A stretch of DNA of 40,571 nt from Gomphosphaeria aponina SAG 52.96 = DSM 107014 (GTDB lineage Bacteria > Cyanobacteriota > Cyanobacteriia > Cyanobacteriales > Gomphosphaeriaceae): the NCBI GenBank assembly GCA_016903655.1, contig JADQBC010000015.1:1-40571 (forward strand), written 5' to 3'. Both the position numbers and the translations under genes were made by a program. Shown here piece after piece: positions 16,901-26,501 of the stretch. The notes beneath the pieces were generated by a model. The model did not search any database. It had not been told where the DNA came from and saw nothing but the letters and a program-made list of their open reading frames with translations. Each line of letters begins with the position of its first letter. The first letter of the stretch is position 1.

Positions 16901-17288
16901 GGGCAAAAATTCGGACTGCGCTCTGCTTAATTTCTGTTTCATCAATGGTTGATTTGGTTAATTCTGCCATTAATGGTTGGCGCAAACATTCATAACTTTC
17001 AAACAGGAGTTTTTTGATTTCTGTGTCAATTACTACCTGGGGGTTATAAAGGGCTTTTAAAACATCTTCGAGGGAATGGGCTACGATTTTAATTGTTTCT
17101 AAGCCTACATTTGCTGCTCCTCCTTTCAAAGTATGAGCTGCTCGCATCATTTGATTTACTTTGATTTTTCTATCTTCATCTTCATTTTTTAAGGAATATA
17201 ATTCTTCTTCAATGATTTCAAGGAGTGCTGGTGCTTCCTCTAAAAAATATTGATATGCTTGCTCTCGAATATTCGGATCTGTAATCAT
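13905..17288 (-). CDS. pixL: CheA-type hybrid histidine kinase of the phototaxis system
   Basis: A ~1127-residue kinase that should phosphorylate PixG and PixH in response to the chemoreceptor PixJ. Order of domains: HPt with phospho-accepting His52 (RAAHTLKGGAANVG); a long low-complexity linker; dimerisation; ATPase with LVRNAFDHGIETP, VRDDGRGL and GRGVGLDVV; a CheW-like domain; and a C-terminal receiver with acceptor Asp in LIICDLEMP and Lys in YWTKPYG. The frame stays open upstream to 17417, but those 43 codons are a translation of the GTTGATA heptamer array (INYQLSTINYQ), so I start at ATG 17288 (MITDPNIRE), preceded by AAGAAAAG. It is the last gene of the pix operon and is followed at once by a terminator. 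Confidence 0.88.
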   Translation of the reverse strand: MITDPNIREQAYQYFLEEAPALLEIIEEELYSLKNEDEDRKIKVNQMMRAAHTLKGGAANVGLETIKIVAHSLEDVLKALYNPQVVIDTEIKKLLFESYECLRQPLMAELTKSTIDETEIKQSAVRIFAQLEAKLGNFLHNQEAFPSAEELGIDVIQSFFEVVIPEQLEEIAAVLATQETAKIAEVLRNKVEVFVGLAESLNLPGFEAIAATTLSALNHNPGETILIAQTALNDFQAAQKAVLGGERKIGGKPSETLLKLAEKVVENEALFDESEALSFLEENFGQELIVGAFDQELIPETHSLKTALEELRQFLQQNNSGATNELYFKIVKCIIGWFHHCQEIPLAQLSLSQLIAHPEAPDPAKYLENWLYKFLQFLKEQQDSPSLRLYRYWTTLEVLYVVAKFTAINQPILPQKIQQIYQAYQKYPPISPEEANWLTSPGAQELINISDRLIFPDYLEMEIENIKAENLPILTPKMSTDDLAADLPLSEKAITPSKYVQQKTSSKAKQGKPQVKQQQKKEKVSQTVRVSLAGLEELNHQVGELLISQNKTALQDEQIQGSVQDLSERINKNQQIVNQLNESYAEKFSHQEESEEIPLLLKSALAEIAESATAAEKVKVLTSESSQNLKRQQRMLFQMRDELIDLRMSPIGNILNRFPPMIDQFCSQYEKQADLKLSGHHILVDKAIAEKLYEPLLHLVRNAFDHGIETPAERSKLGKSEIGNIEIRAYHQGSKTIIEVRDDGRGLNFERIKEKAVKSNLISSAKVHQIPESQLLQFLFEPGFSTSAKVSELSGRGVGLDVVRSQLEALKGSIAIESSYQEGTTFSLQIPLTLSIAKLMVVSTDGIIHALLPDVIEKIIIPKSEEIQRFEGQKVLHWRGENDNLTVPVRKLSRLLYYSRSVPGDSEDHDSNSPILLLRRQKGLLGLEVDQVLGEQELVIRPLGSALAPPPYVYGCSILSDSSLTLVIDGNALVEKTREQQLEQTPTPRKQKLPTQPKQELLPESRKTLLVVDDSLSLRQSLTLILEKAGYQVIQALDGIDAIKKLQKVQVDLIICDLEMPQMNGFEFLQAVRKQPDLSQAPIVMLTSRGNKQYRQLAKQLGAADYWTKPYGEQELLAAIADLLNFA

Positions 17289-17292
17289 CTTT

Positions 17293-17413
17293 TCTTGATG
17301 GTTGATAGTTGATAGTTGGTTGATAGTTGATAGTTGATGGTTGATGGTTGATAGTTGATAGTTGATAGTTGGTTGATAGTTGATAGTTGATAGTTGATAG
17401 TTGATAGTTGTGA
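17293..17413. repeat. Heptanucleotide tandem array (STRR type)
   Basis: Nearly uninterrupted 7-bp units GTTGATA/GTTGATG/GTTGGTTGATA lie directly upstream of pixL. The array is open in the pixL frame and creates a false N-terminal extension. Related arrays are at 17547-17694, 26239-26495 and 28968-29035. Confidence 0.9.
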
Positions 17414-17441
17414 ACAATTAACATTCAAGGTTTCTGACAAT

Positions 17442-17546
17442 TATAGCAGAAGGCAGAAGGCAGAGGGCAGAAGGCAGAAGGAAAACCCTTACTATTATTA
17501 AGTTTTAGATTTTGATAATGTCCTAACTATTCCCCTCTTTGCTATA
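17442..17546. mobile_element. 105-bp small element, second copy
   Basis: Same length, ends (TATAGCA and TGCTATA) and nearly the same sequence as 4506-4610. ACAAT occurs directly on both sides (17437-17441 and 17547-17551), a possible 5-bp target duplication, though the surrounding arrays contain many ACAAT runs. It sits inside the pixJ-pixL spacer between two heptamer arrays. Confidence 0.75.
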
Positions 17547-17694
17547 ACAATCAACAATTAACAATCAACCATTGATAGTTGTGAACAATTAACCATCAAC
17601 AATTAACCATTAACAATTAACCATCAACCATCAACAATTAACCATCAACCATCAACAATTAACCATCAACCATCAACCATCAACAATCAACCAT
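17547..17694. repeat. Heptanucleotide array, opposite orientation
   Basis: Units CCATCAAC, CAATTAAC and CATTAAC, the reverse complement of the array at 17293-17413, run up to the pixJ stop codon. GATAGTTGTGAACAATTAAC occurs on both sides of the 105-bp element (from 17402 and from 17574), so the array has internal duplications. The two arrays could pair into a large hairpin in the pixJ-pixL transcript. Confidence 0.85.
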
Positions 17695-20600
17695 TTAATT
17701 TACTTTAAATTGACCTGCACTGGATTGTAATAATTGAGCCATAACTAACAATTCTTGGAAAGAGGAAGAAATTTTGAGGGCATTTTCTGCGGTATCTTGA
17801 CTAATAGCAGCTACTTGAGTCATTACATTAGTTACTGATTCTGCTTGTTGAGTTTGGGTATTGGTTGCTTGAGTAATTCCTTCAACTAAAAGATTTATTT
17901 CAGCGGTAGCTGCCACAATTTCATTTAAACTCTGACGAGTATCGTTGACTAAATTAGTACCTTCTGCTACTTGTTGAATCCCTGTATCCATTGCTGTGGC
18001 AACTTCTTGGGTTTCTTCTTGAATTTCCTGCACTAACTTTTCAATTTCTGTAGTTGCTTCGGCAGATTGATGGGCTAAATTCCGCACTTCATCTGCTACT
18101 ACGGCAAAACCTTTGCCATATTCTCCTGCCCTGGTAGCTTCTAATGCTGCATTCAACGCTAACAAGTTAGTTTGTTTGGCAAAATCCCCAATCACACTCA
18201 CTACTCTTGAAATTTTCTGAGATGATTCCCGTAAACGTTTCACTCGCTTACTGGTTTCTTGCACAGTAGAGCGAATCCCAAGAATACTATCTACGGTTTT
18301 ATTCATTTGCCCATCTCCAGTGGTGAGAATTTGATTTGCTTGGTTGACTGCTTTCCCCACTGCTTGAGCGTTATTTGTTGTTTGCTCCGTAGCATTAACC
18401 ATTTCCTGAATTTGATCCAGGGCTTGGTATAGTTCTTCAAACTGCTTTTTTGCTTGCTCTGCTAAATTGTCGATCGCCACCGTACTATCGCTGGTAGTTT
18501 CGGCTACTTGGAGGGCGGCAGTCTGTACCTGCATGATAATCTCTCGTAGAGAATCTAAGGTAATATTATAAGCTGCTGCTATAGTTCCTACTTCGTCTTC
18601 CGTAACATTAGCCACGACGGTTAAATCCCCAACAGATGTAGCTTGGACAACAGTAAGCAAATCAATTACTCGTTTTTGAATTTCTTCTTTGGCGGCTTTT
18701 TCCCGCTCCACAGTATTAGATAATTCTTCTGATTGTTTATCTACTTTGTCTAAATATTCAGCTAACTGAATCGACACTTCTAATTGTTGGGTTGCTTGGT
18801 ACAATAACCGCACTTCTCCTTCTTCCCAGACACGAGAATTTCCTTGATAAGTGGCTAACAACCCCCACAGTTGCTTGCCTTTGAAAATGGGAATAATTGC
18901 ACAAGCTTTTGCGCCTATTTGCTCGAAAAATTCAAACTCAAAGCTAGAAATTTCTGCCTGATAGATATCATTAACTACTAAATTTTGGTGCTTGGCATAT
19001 CGCCCCCCATTATTTTCTTCTAGCTCAGGATCTTCTATTATTCCTGCTTCAGTTGCTACTAACTTAGTATAACCTGTAGCAACATCTTCTTGTAAAACTC
19101 TCATTCTCCAACCAGACTCAAACCCAATCACTGCTACCCGATCTGCTTTCAGGAGTTTACGCAATTCTTGGGTACTGGTTTTAAACAGACTTTCTAGGTT
19201 AAGTTTTTGCTGACTTTGTTCAATAATTTTTTGGTTGATTTTGGCTAATAAACGGATAAAATTGGTTTCCCGTTGGGCTACTTTTGCCAAATCTTCTGAC
19301 TGAATGCGTAGTTGCTCAATGTAGCTCACTTCCTGCATTAAACTCCCAATTTGTCCCCCAATTTGTTTGAGAGTATTTACTTCCATTGGTTGCCATTGAC
19401 GTGGGGTAGAATTTTGATAGATAGCAATTAAACCCCAGAGTTGTTGGCCTGCAAAAATCGGGGCGATCGCATAAGCTTTTGCTTCAAACTGTTCTAACAA
19501 TTCTATATGACATTCAGTATGACCTGCCTGATAAATATTATTTACTGCCAAACATTCATTATCTTGATAACGTCCTCCCTGTGTTTCCTGCAAATAAGTA
19601 TCCAAAACATAGGGAATATTTTTCATCAATTTTACCCAACCACCCACACTAGATTCTGCAATAAACTCCCCACTCCAGTCAGGGTTAAAACGGTAAATAA
19701 CACAGCGCTCAACTTCCAATAATCTACGACTTTCTTGGGTAGCAATATCAAAAATTACTTGTAAGTCGCGGGTACGTCGCATCCTATCTATCATTGTTGC
19801 TAATCCCCGTTCCAGTTTGGCTGTTTTTTCCAATTGCTGCACATATTCAGCTTGCTGCACCGCAATGCTTAACTGGGAAGCAATTTTAATCATCAATTCC
19901 ACTTCCCATTTTTGCCAATTTCTGGTATTTGAGTTTTGATAAGCTGCAAATAAACCCCAGAGCTTATCCTCCTGAAAAATTGGCACAATAATATAAGCGC
20001 GACACTGATATTTTTCCAGCACATTGAGATAGCAAGCAGAAAATCCTGCCTGATAAATATCATCTACTTTTTTAAACTTCACTCCACGAGCATAACCACC
20101 CCCAGCGGTTTCTCGAAAATAAGTATCCCCATCATTGTTATTTCCGTCCCACTCTTTCATAGTACAGCGGTCTTCCTGAGAGAGATTACTGATTAAAGTA
20201 GCGTCTATTTTTTGCTCCTCGATCACCGATACCCAACCCGCACCCACAGACTCAGTAATAAATTCCCCACTAAAATCAGGATTAAAGCGATATACTCCAA
20301 CGCGATCAGCACTTAACAATTGCCGAACTTCTTGGGTAGTATTCTTAAAAATACTGTTTAAATCCAAAGACTCCCGAATACGGTTAATAATATTAACTGT
20401 CACCCGCTCCTGCTCAGTAACTACCTGCATTTGCTGTGATTGCTCCCGTAACTGCTCTATTTGGTTTACTTGTTGCAGTGCCATACTCAAAGTTCCACTC
20501 AACTGCAACATTAAATTCACTTCCGAGGAGAGCCAATTTCTAGGGCCAGAATTTTGATAAGCTGCTAATAATCCCCAGAGTTTCTCATTTTGATAAATTG

Positions 20601-21693
20601 GCACAATTACATAAGCTCTGGCTTGATACTTCTCTAAAGATTCTAGGTAACACCTGGAAAATCCTGCCGCATTCACATCATTAATAATGCTGATTTTCTT
20701 CCCTTTAACATACTTCCCTCCTTGCGTATCTTTGAAATAAGTATCTGCCTCCGAACTAGGTCCTGAAGTAGCCAAAGACTTAAGATAACATTGATCTTCT
20801 AAACTCATAGAAGTGCTATACAAATCTTCATCTACCTGCTGAAGTTGAATTACCGAAACCCATTCAGCTCCCGCCGACTCAGCAATTACCTCCCCACTGA
20901 AATCTGGGTTAAACTGATATACCACTACCCGATCGGCAGTGAGAATTTGCCTTGTTTCCCGAACAATTACTTTAAAAATCTTTGACAAATCGTCATATTG
21001 CTGGATTTTTTGCACCACCCTAGCTACTGCTGCTTCCCTTTCCAACAGCTGCCGTAGTTCGCCTTGCAATTTTTTTGTTTCCATATAGAGGCTTAATTCT
21101 CTGGCGAGGTTTTCGAGGAAATGAATATCTGCCTCTAGCCATTTCCCTACTCCTCCACATTGCTGGGCTACCAACAAACCCCAAATTTTTTCTTCCTGGA
21201 AAATAGGCAAAGCAATACTTGTTTTTACTTGGAATTTTTCCAGTAATTGGATTTGGTAAGGGGTTAATTTATCTACCCCAGTTATTCTTACTGTTTGCTT
21301 TTCTGCATAATCTGCACTCTGATCTGCGCCGAAACAACTTGCTGGTAAAGTTTCTCCTTTGGCTGGAGTCCAACCAGTAGTGAGAGCTTCGGTGATGACT
21401 TTTCCATTATTGTTGTCATCAAAACGATAAATTAGTACCCGATCTACTTTTAAGGAGTCCCGAATTAAATTAGTAGTGACTGTCAAGAGACTATCAAGAT
21501 TATTACAGGTGTTTATTTCCTTGAGAATTAGATTCAGGCGATCGCGTTCTTTTTTGAACAACTCCCCTCCTCCCCAACCTGTCACTTTTTCCATCAAATC
21601 TAGTTGCTCTTTAACATTTCCGCTCAAACCTGCCTGTTGCAATTCTTTTTTAATTGCCCCAATAGCCCCGATTATTTCTTTTCTATTCTCCAT
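17695..21693 (-). CDS. pixJ: Soluble chemoreceptor with five GAF domains (phototaxis photoreceptor type)
   Basis: A 1332-residue protein without transmembrane segments. Five GAF domains (~55-205, 235-410, 440-615, 640-785, 825-980) are joined by helical linkers, then a HAMP-like segment (~1010-1060) and a methyl-accepting domain with the tip [18 protein letters not shown] (~1174-1191). Related phototaxis receptors bind bilins through GAF cysteines. Only GAF4 has the canonical Cys-His ([14 protein letters not shown]728-H729). GAF2 and GAF3 have Cys-Tyr (C348, C554) and DTYF where dual-cysteine types have DxCF. GAF1 lacks the main Cys but has SCF (C120). GAF5 has Phe918. AGGGAAAG precedes the ATG. 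Domain architecture is certain; which domains bind chromophore is inference. Confidence 0.88.
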   Translation of the reverse strand: MENRKEIIGAIGAIKKELQQAGLSGNVKEQLDLMEKVTGWGGGELFKKERDRLNLILKEINTCNNLDSLLTVTTNLIRDSLKVDRVLIYRFDDNNNGKVITEALTTGWTPAKGETLPASCFGADQSADYAEKQTVRITGVDKLTPYQIQLLEKFQVKTSIALPIFQEEKIWGLLVAQQCGGVGKWLEADIHFLENLARELSLYMETKKLQGELRQLLEREAAVARVVQKIQQYDDLSKIFKVIVRETRQILTADRVVVYQFNPDFSGEVIAESAGAEWVSVIQLQQVDEDLYSTSMSLEDQCYLKSLATSGPSSEADTYFKDTQGGKYVKGKKISIINDVNAAGFSRCYLESLEKYQARAYVIVPIYQNEKLWGLLAAYQNSGPRNWLSSEVNLMLQLSGTLSMALQQVNQIEQLREQSQQMQVVTEQERVTVNIINRIRESLDLNSIFKNTTQEVRQLLSADRVGVYRFNPDFSGEFITESVGAGWVSVIEEQKIDATLISNLSQEDRCTMKEWDGNNNDGDTYFRETAGGGYARGVKFKKVDDIYQAGFSACYLNVLEKYQCRAYIIVPIFQEDKLWGLFAAYQNSNTRNWQKWEVELMIKIASQLSIAVQQAEYVQQLEKTAKLERGLATMIDRMRRTRDLQVIFDIATQESRRLLEVERCVIYRFNPDWSGEFIAESSVGGWVKLMKNIPYVLDTYLQETQGGRYQDNECLAVNNIYQAGHTECHIELLEQFEAKAYAIAPIFAGQQLWGLIAIYQNSTPRQWQPMEVNTLKQIGGQIGSLMQEVSYIEQLRIQSEDLAKVAQRETNFIRLLAKINQKIIEQSQQKLNLESLFKTSTQELRKLLKADRVAVIGFESGWRMRVLQEDVATGYTKLVATEAGIIEDPELEENNGGRYAKHQNLVVNDIYQAEISSFEFEFFEQIGAKACAIIPIFKGKQLWGLLATYQGNSRVWEEGEVRLLYQATQQLEVSIQLAEYLDKVDKQSEELSNTVEREKAAKEEIQKRVIDLLTVVQATSVGDLTVVANVTEDEVGTIAAAYNITLDSLREIIMQVQTAALQVAETTSDSTVAIDNLAEQAKKQFEELYQALDQIQEMVNATEQTTNNAQAVGKAVNQANQILTTGDGQMNKTVDSILGIRSTVQETSKRVKRLRESSQKISRVVSVIGDFAKQTNLLALNAALEATRAGEYGKGFAVVADEVRNLAHQSAEATTEIEKLVQEIQEETQEVATAMDTGIQQVAEGTNLVNDTRQSLNEIVAATAEINLLVEGITQATNTQTQQAESVTNVMTQVAAISQDTAENALKISSSFQELLVMAQLLQSSAGQFKVN

Positions 21694-21805
21694 CTTTCCC
21701 TATCATTTATTAATTATCTTATTTACCTCAACTATCAACTATTATAGCGAGTCTAAATCAATTGTGAAATGTTAAGTGTTCGCACTTTCATTAATTACCG
21801 CAGGT

Positions 21806-21876
21806 TCGGGCGGGTTTTGATTTTTTGCTCAATTGCTCAGCTCGATCAAGGCTAAACCCGCCCCGTAAGAAATTGT
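21806..21876. repeat. Dispersed CGGGCGGGTTT repeat, copy 1
   Basis: Ends CGGGCGGGTTT and AAACCCGCCCCGTAAGAAATTGT face each other and can form a stem. Related copies lie at 31541-31745 and 39068-39145. It occupies the pixI-pixJ spacer and would lie in the leader of pixJ in the operon transcript. Confidence 0.75.
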
Positions 21877-21909
21877 GTAAATAATGCAAGCTTATCTACT
21901 TATTTAACT

Positions 21910-21932
21910 CCCCTCTCCCTCGGGGAGAGGGG
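21910..21932. repeat. G/C-rich hairpin repeat
   Basis: Arms CCCCTCTCC and GGAGAGGGG with a 5-base loop, followed on the plus strand by GTGAGGGC and a T-run. It lies directly after the pixI stop. On the minus strand, the direction of the operon, there is no T-run, so it is more likely a dispersed repeat than a terminator of pixI. Confidence 0.6.
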
Positions 21933-21944
21933 GTGAGGGCTTTT

Positions 21945-22502
21945 TCACGATTCATTTAGGATTGCTATATTTACGCCCCAAAGAGAATAATCAAAAATTG
22001 TTTCCACCTGCAACAACAAAAGCATTTGATTAGTGGAAACTTCAGTAAAATGTCCCAGGATAAAAGGTAACAAAAAACCCGAAAACAATTCCAAAGAGGG
22101 GGGCTGCATTGCCTGTAAATCGTATTCAACAATATCATTAACATCCTGGACTACTAAACCCAAAAACTGGCCATCTAATTCCACAATCATCGTCATTAAA
22201 GACAGATTTGCCGAACTATTCAGCAGAGGAGAATGGTAGCCCAAAAGGTTTTCCAAATCAACTATCCAAAGCATTTCACTCCGCCAACTATAAATCCCAA
22301 TTACACATTCTGGCATTTGGGGTACAGGCAAAATCTCACTTTCTGGTACTGTAATAATTTCCCTTACTATTTCAGCCCAAAGTAACCCTTTATCTTTTCC
22401 GAGCTGAAACTGTAAAAACTTCTCAACTTTTTTCTTCCTAGCTGCCAATTCCTCCCCAGCAAAACTAATGGATATTGCCCCTGACTTAGTTGAGCTTAAC
22501 AT
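21945..22502 (-). CDS. pixI: CheW-like adaptor
   Basis: A 185-residue adaptor that couples the receptor PixJ to the kinase PixL. The CheW fold is recognisable from FLQFQLGKDKGLLWAEIVREI, the loop VIGIYSWRSEMLWIVDLENLLG and MIVELDGQFLGLVVQDVNDIV. The N-terminal ~35 residues are an extension. AGGAG precedes the ATG, and the gene begins 18 bp after pixH. It is separated from pixJ by a 242-251-bp repeat-filled spacer. Confidence 0.88.
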   Translation of the reverse strand: MLSSTKSGAISISFAGEELAARKKKVEKFLQFQLGKDKGLLWAEIVREIITVPESEILPVPQMPECVIGIYSWRSEMLWIVDLENLLGYHSPLLNSSANLSLMTMIVELDGQFLGLVVQDVNDIVEYDLQAMQPPSLELFSGFLLPFILGHFTEVSTNQMLLLLQVETIFDYSLWGVNIAILNES

Positions 22503-22520
22503 AGATATTTTTTCTCCTGC

Positions 22521-22886
22521 TCAAACAGCAATTATCGCCTTTACTTTCCGTAAAAATTCAGCTTGATCCACTGGTTTACCCACATACTCATCTGCTCCCA
22601 GAGCTTTGCCTAACATTTTATCAGCTGCAGTACATTTAGAAGAACAAATAATCACAGGAATGGATTTAGTTGTTTGATCTGACTTCAACTTGCGGCACAT
22701 TTCAAACCCACTTTTTCCCCCCATAATCACATCTAAAATTATTAATTCTGGGGGATGATGATTCACTTTTTCCATTGCCTCTTCAGCACTTGCTGCACTA
22801 AGTACTGTTAAACCCACCTGTTGTAAATAAGTACTTAGCAATCTTCTTTCCGTCAAACTATCATCAACCACAAGAACTGTTTTCAT
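22521..22886 (-). CDS. pixH: CheY-like response regulator
   Basis: A 121-residue stand-alone receiver domain. The acidic pocket is VVDDS at 7-10, the phospho-acceptor is D52 (LIILDVIMG), and K104 (GKPV) is the conserved lysine. There is no output domain, so it would act by protein contact, as PixH/PilH-type regulators do in type IV pilus phototaxis. AAGGA precedes the ATG. It lies 32 bp after pixG and 18 bp before pixI, clearly one transcript. Confidence 0.92.
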   Translation of the reverse strand: MKTVLVVDDSLTERRLLSTYLQQVGLTVLSAASAEEAMEKVNHHPPELIILDVIMGGKSGFEMCRKLKSDQTTKSIPVIICSSKCTAADKMLGKALGADEYVGKPVDQAEFLRKVKAIIAV

Positions 22887-22918
22887 ATTTTTCCTTTTTA
22901 TTATTTATTGGTCTAAAA

Positions 22919-24151
22919 CTATTTACCATCTCCCAAAAACTTTTTCACCATACTAATTACTTTGTCTTCCACAATTGGTTTACCCAAAAAACCAGAAGCC
23001 CCAACTACTCTAGAGCGCATGCGATCGACAATACCATCATTACTGGTAAGAATAACCACAGGAATATTTTGCAGTTTAGTAACTCTTCTAATTTGAGCAC
23101 ATATTTCATAACCATTCAAGATCGGCATTCCCAAATCCAGAAAAACAAAATCAGGACTAGAAGCAATTAAAGTAGGAACAGCCTGTAAAGCATCTTGAAT
23201 AGCCAGAAAACGATAATTTGCTAAAGTAAGAATCTGCTGCATAATTTGGTGAATTTGGGGGCTATCATCAATACAAACAATTAATGGCTGACTAGGTACT
23301 GCTTGAACTGTAACAGTAGAGGAAGAACTTGTTTTTGTCGGCGCAGTTTCTTGAACTTGAGAAATCGTTTTGACAACTGGTTTCAAAGGAGTTTGGTGTG
23401 GTGGTAAATCGGGAACTTCCAGCAAATCCAACCAGCCCCGCAATACATAAGTTGAAATAGAAGCAGTTAAAAGCACCACATCTTTATTCATCTGTAAAGC
23501 CAAATCTCGCAGAGTTAGTTTACCATTAAACAACCTAGTAAAATTTTGATAAACAATAGTAGAAACTGCTTTTTGAAGTTGTGCTGGGTCTTTAATAATC
23601 GGGGAAAGATTGGGAGACCAAATACTAAAACCCCGCTGACACCAAGCTGATCTTTCCTGTTTAACCACAAAAAGAGCTTGTTTAATTGTTACTACACTGA
23701 CAGAAACTTTTAGCCCAGCTTCCATGAGAAAATTAGTAGATTCTGGTTTTAGGGTATAATTGAGTTCTTCCCCAGACTCTTCCTCGTGAAGAATATCCAA
23801 AATAACTTCTGTGATTTTATTTTGAATCAAAGCCGTGGCTCCATCCCCTTCAATGAGGTTGCGTTTGAGCAACAGAGTAAGAACGTAATAATTCCAGCAC
23901 TCATATTGATCCGCGTCATCAATTTTCACCTGATTGAGGTTTAATTTGGGAGCATATTTAGCTAAAAGTCTTCGCCAAGAACGATGAGGATGAGTCCCTC
24001 CATCAGCCCAAAGCAGACGACTTAGACAGATATAAACTCTCCACTGAAGACCAGTAGCAGACTCTGCATCTAGCCATCCTGTAAATTGCTCTTGTTCTAT
24101 AGAAGTTAGGATTTGAGTTATACTTTGGGTTGAGGAAAAATTTTCTTTCAT
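22919..24151 (-). CDS. pixG: PATAN-receiver response regulator (PatA/PixG type)
   Basis: A 410-residue first gene of the phototaxis operon. The N-terminal ~250 residues match the PATAN-type region of PatA/PixG proteins (FTGWLDAESATGLQWRVYIC near the start, then a helical section). A Thr/Ser/Val-rich linker follows, and the C-terminal 120 residues are a receiver with CIDDSP, acceptor Asp in FVFLDLGMP and Lys in FLGKPI. In Synechocystis the PixG/PixH pair modulates type IV pilus motility. The Shine-Dalgarno sequence is weak. Confidence 0.85.
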   Translation of the reverse strand: MKENFSSTQSITQILTSIEQEQFTGWLDAESATGLQWRVYICLSRLLWADGGTHPHRSWRRLLAKYAPKLNLNQVKIDDADQYECWNYYVLTLLLKRNLIEGDGATALIQNKITEVILDILHEEESGEELNYTLKPESTNFLMEAGLKVSVSVVTIKQALFVVKQERSAWCQRGFSIWSPNLSPIIKDPAQLQKAVSTIVYQNFTRLFNGKLTLRDLALQMNKDVVLLTASISTYVLRGWLDLLEVPDLPPHQTPLKPVVKTISQVQETAPTKTSSSSTVTVQAVPSQPLIVCIDDSPQIHQIMQQILTLANYRFLAIQDALQAVPTLIASSPDFVFLDLGMPILNGYEICAQIRRVTKLQNIPVVILTSNDGIVDRMRSRVVGASGFLGKPIVEDKVISMVKKFLGDGK

Positions 24152-24564
24152 AAGTTACTTTTTCTGCAATGAAAAGCAAGTTGCATGACCAAATACATTT
24201 TAACAAATTACCTCCTTTGCTCAAAGATACTTTTCGGCTTAATATTTATTAAAGTAAAAAATTATAGCAAAACTCCAGAATAGAAACTTAGAACCAGATC
24301 AATGATTAATGATTTTAAGCTTATTATACAATATTCATATTGGCAGGGAAAGTTCAAAAAGGGCGTTGCTATTTTAAAGTACACCATACCACAGCAAGGA
24401 GTAGGGAGTGGGGAGAGGGTTTGAGTTGGGTTAGTAGGTTTTGTAAAAATATAATTCACACCTCAATTCAGCAACGCCCAAAAAGTAGATTTACCATTAC
24501 TCAAGATTTTCAGAAGTTTTACAGAACAGTCGAGCAAATAGTAACAGAAGAGGAGAATAAATAC
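24152..24564. other. Divergent spacer between pixG and ilvD
   Basis: 413 bp that must hold the promoters of the pix operon and ilvD. More than a quarter of it is the MITE at 24362-24478, which leaves ~210 bp for pixG and ~86 bp for ilvD. I see no recognised operator. Confidence 0.6.
24362..24478. mobile_element. MITE-like element, uninterrupted copy
   Basis: Ends GGCGTTGC (24362-24369) and GCAACGCC (24471-24478), flanked by a 7-bp direct repeat CAAAAAG (24355-24361 and 24479-24485). The interior matches the reverse complement of 4451-4678 minus its 105-bp insert. It has no coding capacity. It lies 86 bp upstream of ilvD and may contribute to its promoter or leader. Confidence 0.8.
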
Positions 24565-26253
24565 ATGGTAGAGAACTTAAAAAGCCAAGTTGTTACAAAA
24601 GGAGTGCAAAGAACTCCCAATCGTGCTATGCTAAGGGCGGTGGGTTTTGGTGATGAGGATTTTAACAAGCCCATTGTGGGAATTGCGAATGGTTACAGTA
24701 CCATAACTCCATGCAATATGGGGTTAGATGAGCTAGCAAAAAGGGCCCAAGCAGGGCTAAAAAAAGCAGGTGCTATGCCCCAGGTATTTGGCACAATTAC
24801 TGTAAGTGATGGGATTTCCATGGGGACAGAGGGGATGAAATATTCCCTGGTATCGCGAGAAGTAATTGCAGATGCCATTGAAACTGCTTGTAATGGGCAG
24901 AGCATGGATGGGGTTTTAGCCATCGGCGGTTGTGATAAAAATATGCCAGGAGCAATGATGGCGATCGCCCGCATGAATATCCCAGCTATTTTTGTCTATG
25001 GTGGCACAATCAAACCAGGCAACTATAATGGACAAGATTTAACGGTAGTTAGTGCTTTTGAAGCAGTGGGGCAATATAGCGCTGGGAAAATCAGCAATGA
25101 AGAATTACTAGCAGTAGAGCGCAATGCTTGTCCAGGTGCAGGTTCCTGTGGGGGAATGTTCACCGCAAATACCATGTCTTCTGTATTTGAAGCAATGGGG
25201 ATGAGCTTGCCTTATTCTTCTACTATGGCAGCAGAGGATGGAGAAAAGGCAGAAAGTACGGAAAAATCAGCCATGGTCTTGACCGAAGCAATTAGAAAGC
25301 AAATTTTACCCAGTCAGATTTTAACCCGCAAAGCTTTTGACAATGCTCTGGCAGTAATTATGGCAGTGGGAGGATCCACCAATGCGGTGCTGCACCTATT
25401 GGCGATCGCCCATAGTATGGGGGTGCAACTCTTCCTCGATGATGTTGAAACTATGCGTCAGCGAGTCCCAGTTTTATGCGATCTCAAACCTTCTGGCAAA
25501 TATGTTACTGTTAACCTCCATCAAGCTGGAGGTATTCCCCAGGTCATGAAAATGCTCCTTGTAAATGATTTATTACACGGAGATGCCTTAACAATTAGTG
25601 GACAAAGCATTGCTGAAGTCTTAAAAAATATACCAGATACACCCCCAGCAAATCAAGCAGTGATTCGTACTTGGGATAACCCACTCTACAAAGAAGGACA
25701 TTTAGCTATTTTAAAAGGTAATTTAGCTACGGAAGGGGCTGTAGCCAAAATAAGCGGGGTGAAAAACCCGAAAATAACTGGCAGTGCGCGGGTATTTGAA
25801 TCAGAAGAAGACTGCCTGGCTGCTATTCTCGCAGGTAAAATTCAAGCAGGAGATGTACTTGTAATTCGGTATGAAGGGCCAAAAGGTGGCCCAGGAATGC
25901 GGGAAATGCTAGCCCCCACTGCAGCCATTATTGGTGCAGGTTTAGGGGACTCCGTAGGTTTAATTACAGATGGCCGCTTCTCTGGTGGTACTTATGGAAT
26001 GGTAGTTGGTCATGTTGCGCCAGAAGCTGCAGTAGGTGGGACAATCGCTTTAGTGCAAGAAGGAGATTCTATTACCATTGATGCTAAAGAAAAGTTATTA
26101 CAATTAAATGTATCCGAGGCAGAATTGGCAACCCGTCGTCAAACATGGCAACCTCCAAAACCACGTTACACTAAAGGAGTGTTGGCTAAATATGCCAAAT
26201 TGGTTTCTTCAAGTAGTGTAGGGGCGGTGACTGATTTGATGGTTGATAGTTGA
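24565..26253 (+). CDS. ilvD: Dihydroxy-acid dehydratase
   Basis: A 562-residue enzyme that dehydrates 2,3-dihydroxy-isovalerate and -methylvalerate in valine, isoleucine and leucine synthesis, using an Fe-S cluster. Cluster cysteines are C50 (STITPCNMG), C123 (GGCDKNMPG) and C195 ([11 protein letters not shown]). [11 protein letters not shown] and [10 protein letters not shown] in the C-terminal domain are diagnostic. The frame is open further upstream through the MITE, but ATG 24565 has GAGGAG at the right distance and gives the family length. The last residues (DLMVDS) and the stop codon come from the start of the heptamer array, so the array has replaced the native end of the gene. Confidence 0.96.
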   Translation: MVENLKSQVVTKGVQRTPNRAMLRAVGFGDEDFNKPIVGIANGYSTITPCNMGLDELAKRAQAGLKKAGAMPQVFGTITVSDGISMGTEGMKYSLVSREVIADAIETACNGQSMDGVLAIGGCDKNMPGAMMAIARMNIPAIFVYGGTIKPGNYNGQDLTVVSAFEAVGQYSAGKISNEELLAVERNACPGAGSCGGMFTANTMSSVFEAMGMSLPYSSTMAAEDGEKAESTEKSAMVLTEAIRKQILPSQILTRKAFDNALAVIMAVGGSTNAVLHLLAIAHSMGVQLFLDDVETMRQRVPVLCDLKPSGKYVTVNLHQAGGIPQVMKMLLVNDLLHGDALTISGQSIAEVLKNIPDTPPANQAVIRTWDNPLYKEGHLAILKGNLATEGAVAKISGVKNPKITGSARVFESEEDCLAAILAGKIQAGDVLVIRYEGPKGGPGMREMLAPTAAIIGAGLGDSVGLITDGRFSGGTYGMVVGHVAPEAAVGGTIALVQEGDSITIDAKEKLLQLNVSEAELATRRQTWQPPKPRYTKGVLAKYAKLVSSSSVGAVTDLMVDS

Positions 26254-26495
26254 TGGTTGATGGTTGATAGTTGATAGTTGATGGTTGATGGTTGATAGTT
26301 GATGGTTGAACCATCAGCAATTAACCATTAACCATTAACAATCAACAATTAAAGTTGATAGTTGAACCATCAGCAATTAACCATTAACCATTAACCATTA
26401 ACAATCAACAATTAAAGTTGATAGTTGAACCATCAGCAATTAACCATCAACCATCAACCATCAACAATTAACAATTAACAATTAACAATTAAAGA
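26239..26495. repeat. Heptanucleotide array with higher-order repeat
   Basis: About 70 bp of GTTGATG/GTTGATA units are followed by a composite unit (AGTTGATAGTTGAACCATC, then AGCAATTAACCATTAACC and ACAATCAACAATTAA) repeated two to three times from about 26300. It begins in the last codons of ilvD and runs to within a few bases of the start codon at 26502, filling the whole spacer. Both orientations are present, so a large hairpin is possible. Confidence 0.88.
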
Positions 26496-26501
26496 TGAAA
26501 A

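Noticed and set aside
17289..17417. N-terminal 43 residues of the pixL frame as part of the protein
   Set aside because: They are a translation of the GTTGATA array (repeated INYQLST). The CheA HPt domain begins directly after ATG 17288.
21910..21945. Terminator between pixI and pixJ
   Set aside because: The T-run follows the stem only on the plus strand, opposite to the operon, and the stem looks like a dispersed G/C repeat.
24340..24564. Upstream extension of ilvD to 24340
   Set aside because: It would translate through a MITE. The ATG at 24565 has GAGGAG and gives the standard family length.
26239..26495. Tandem array resembling a CRISPR
   Set aside because: The units are 7 bp and contiguous, with no unique spacers of regular length; there is no ~30-bp repeat and no cas gene nearby. 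It fits heptanucleotide STRR-type arrays.
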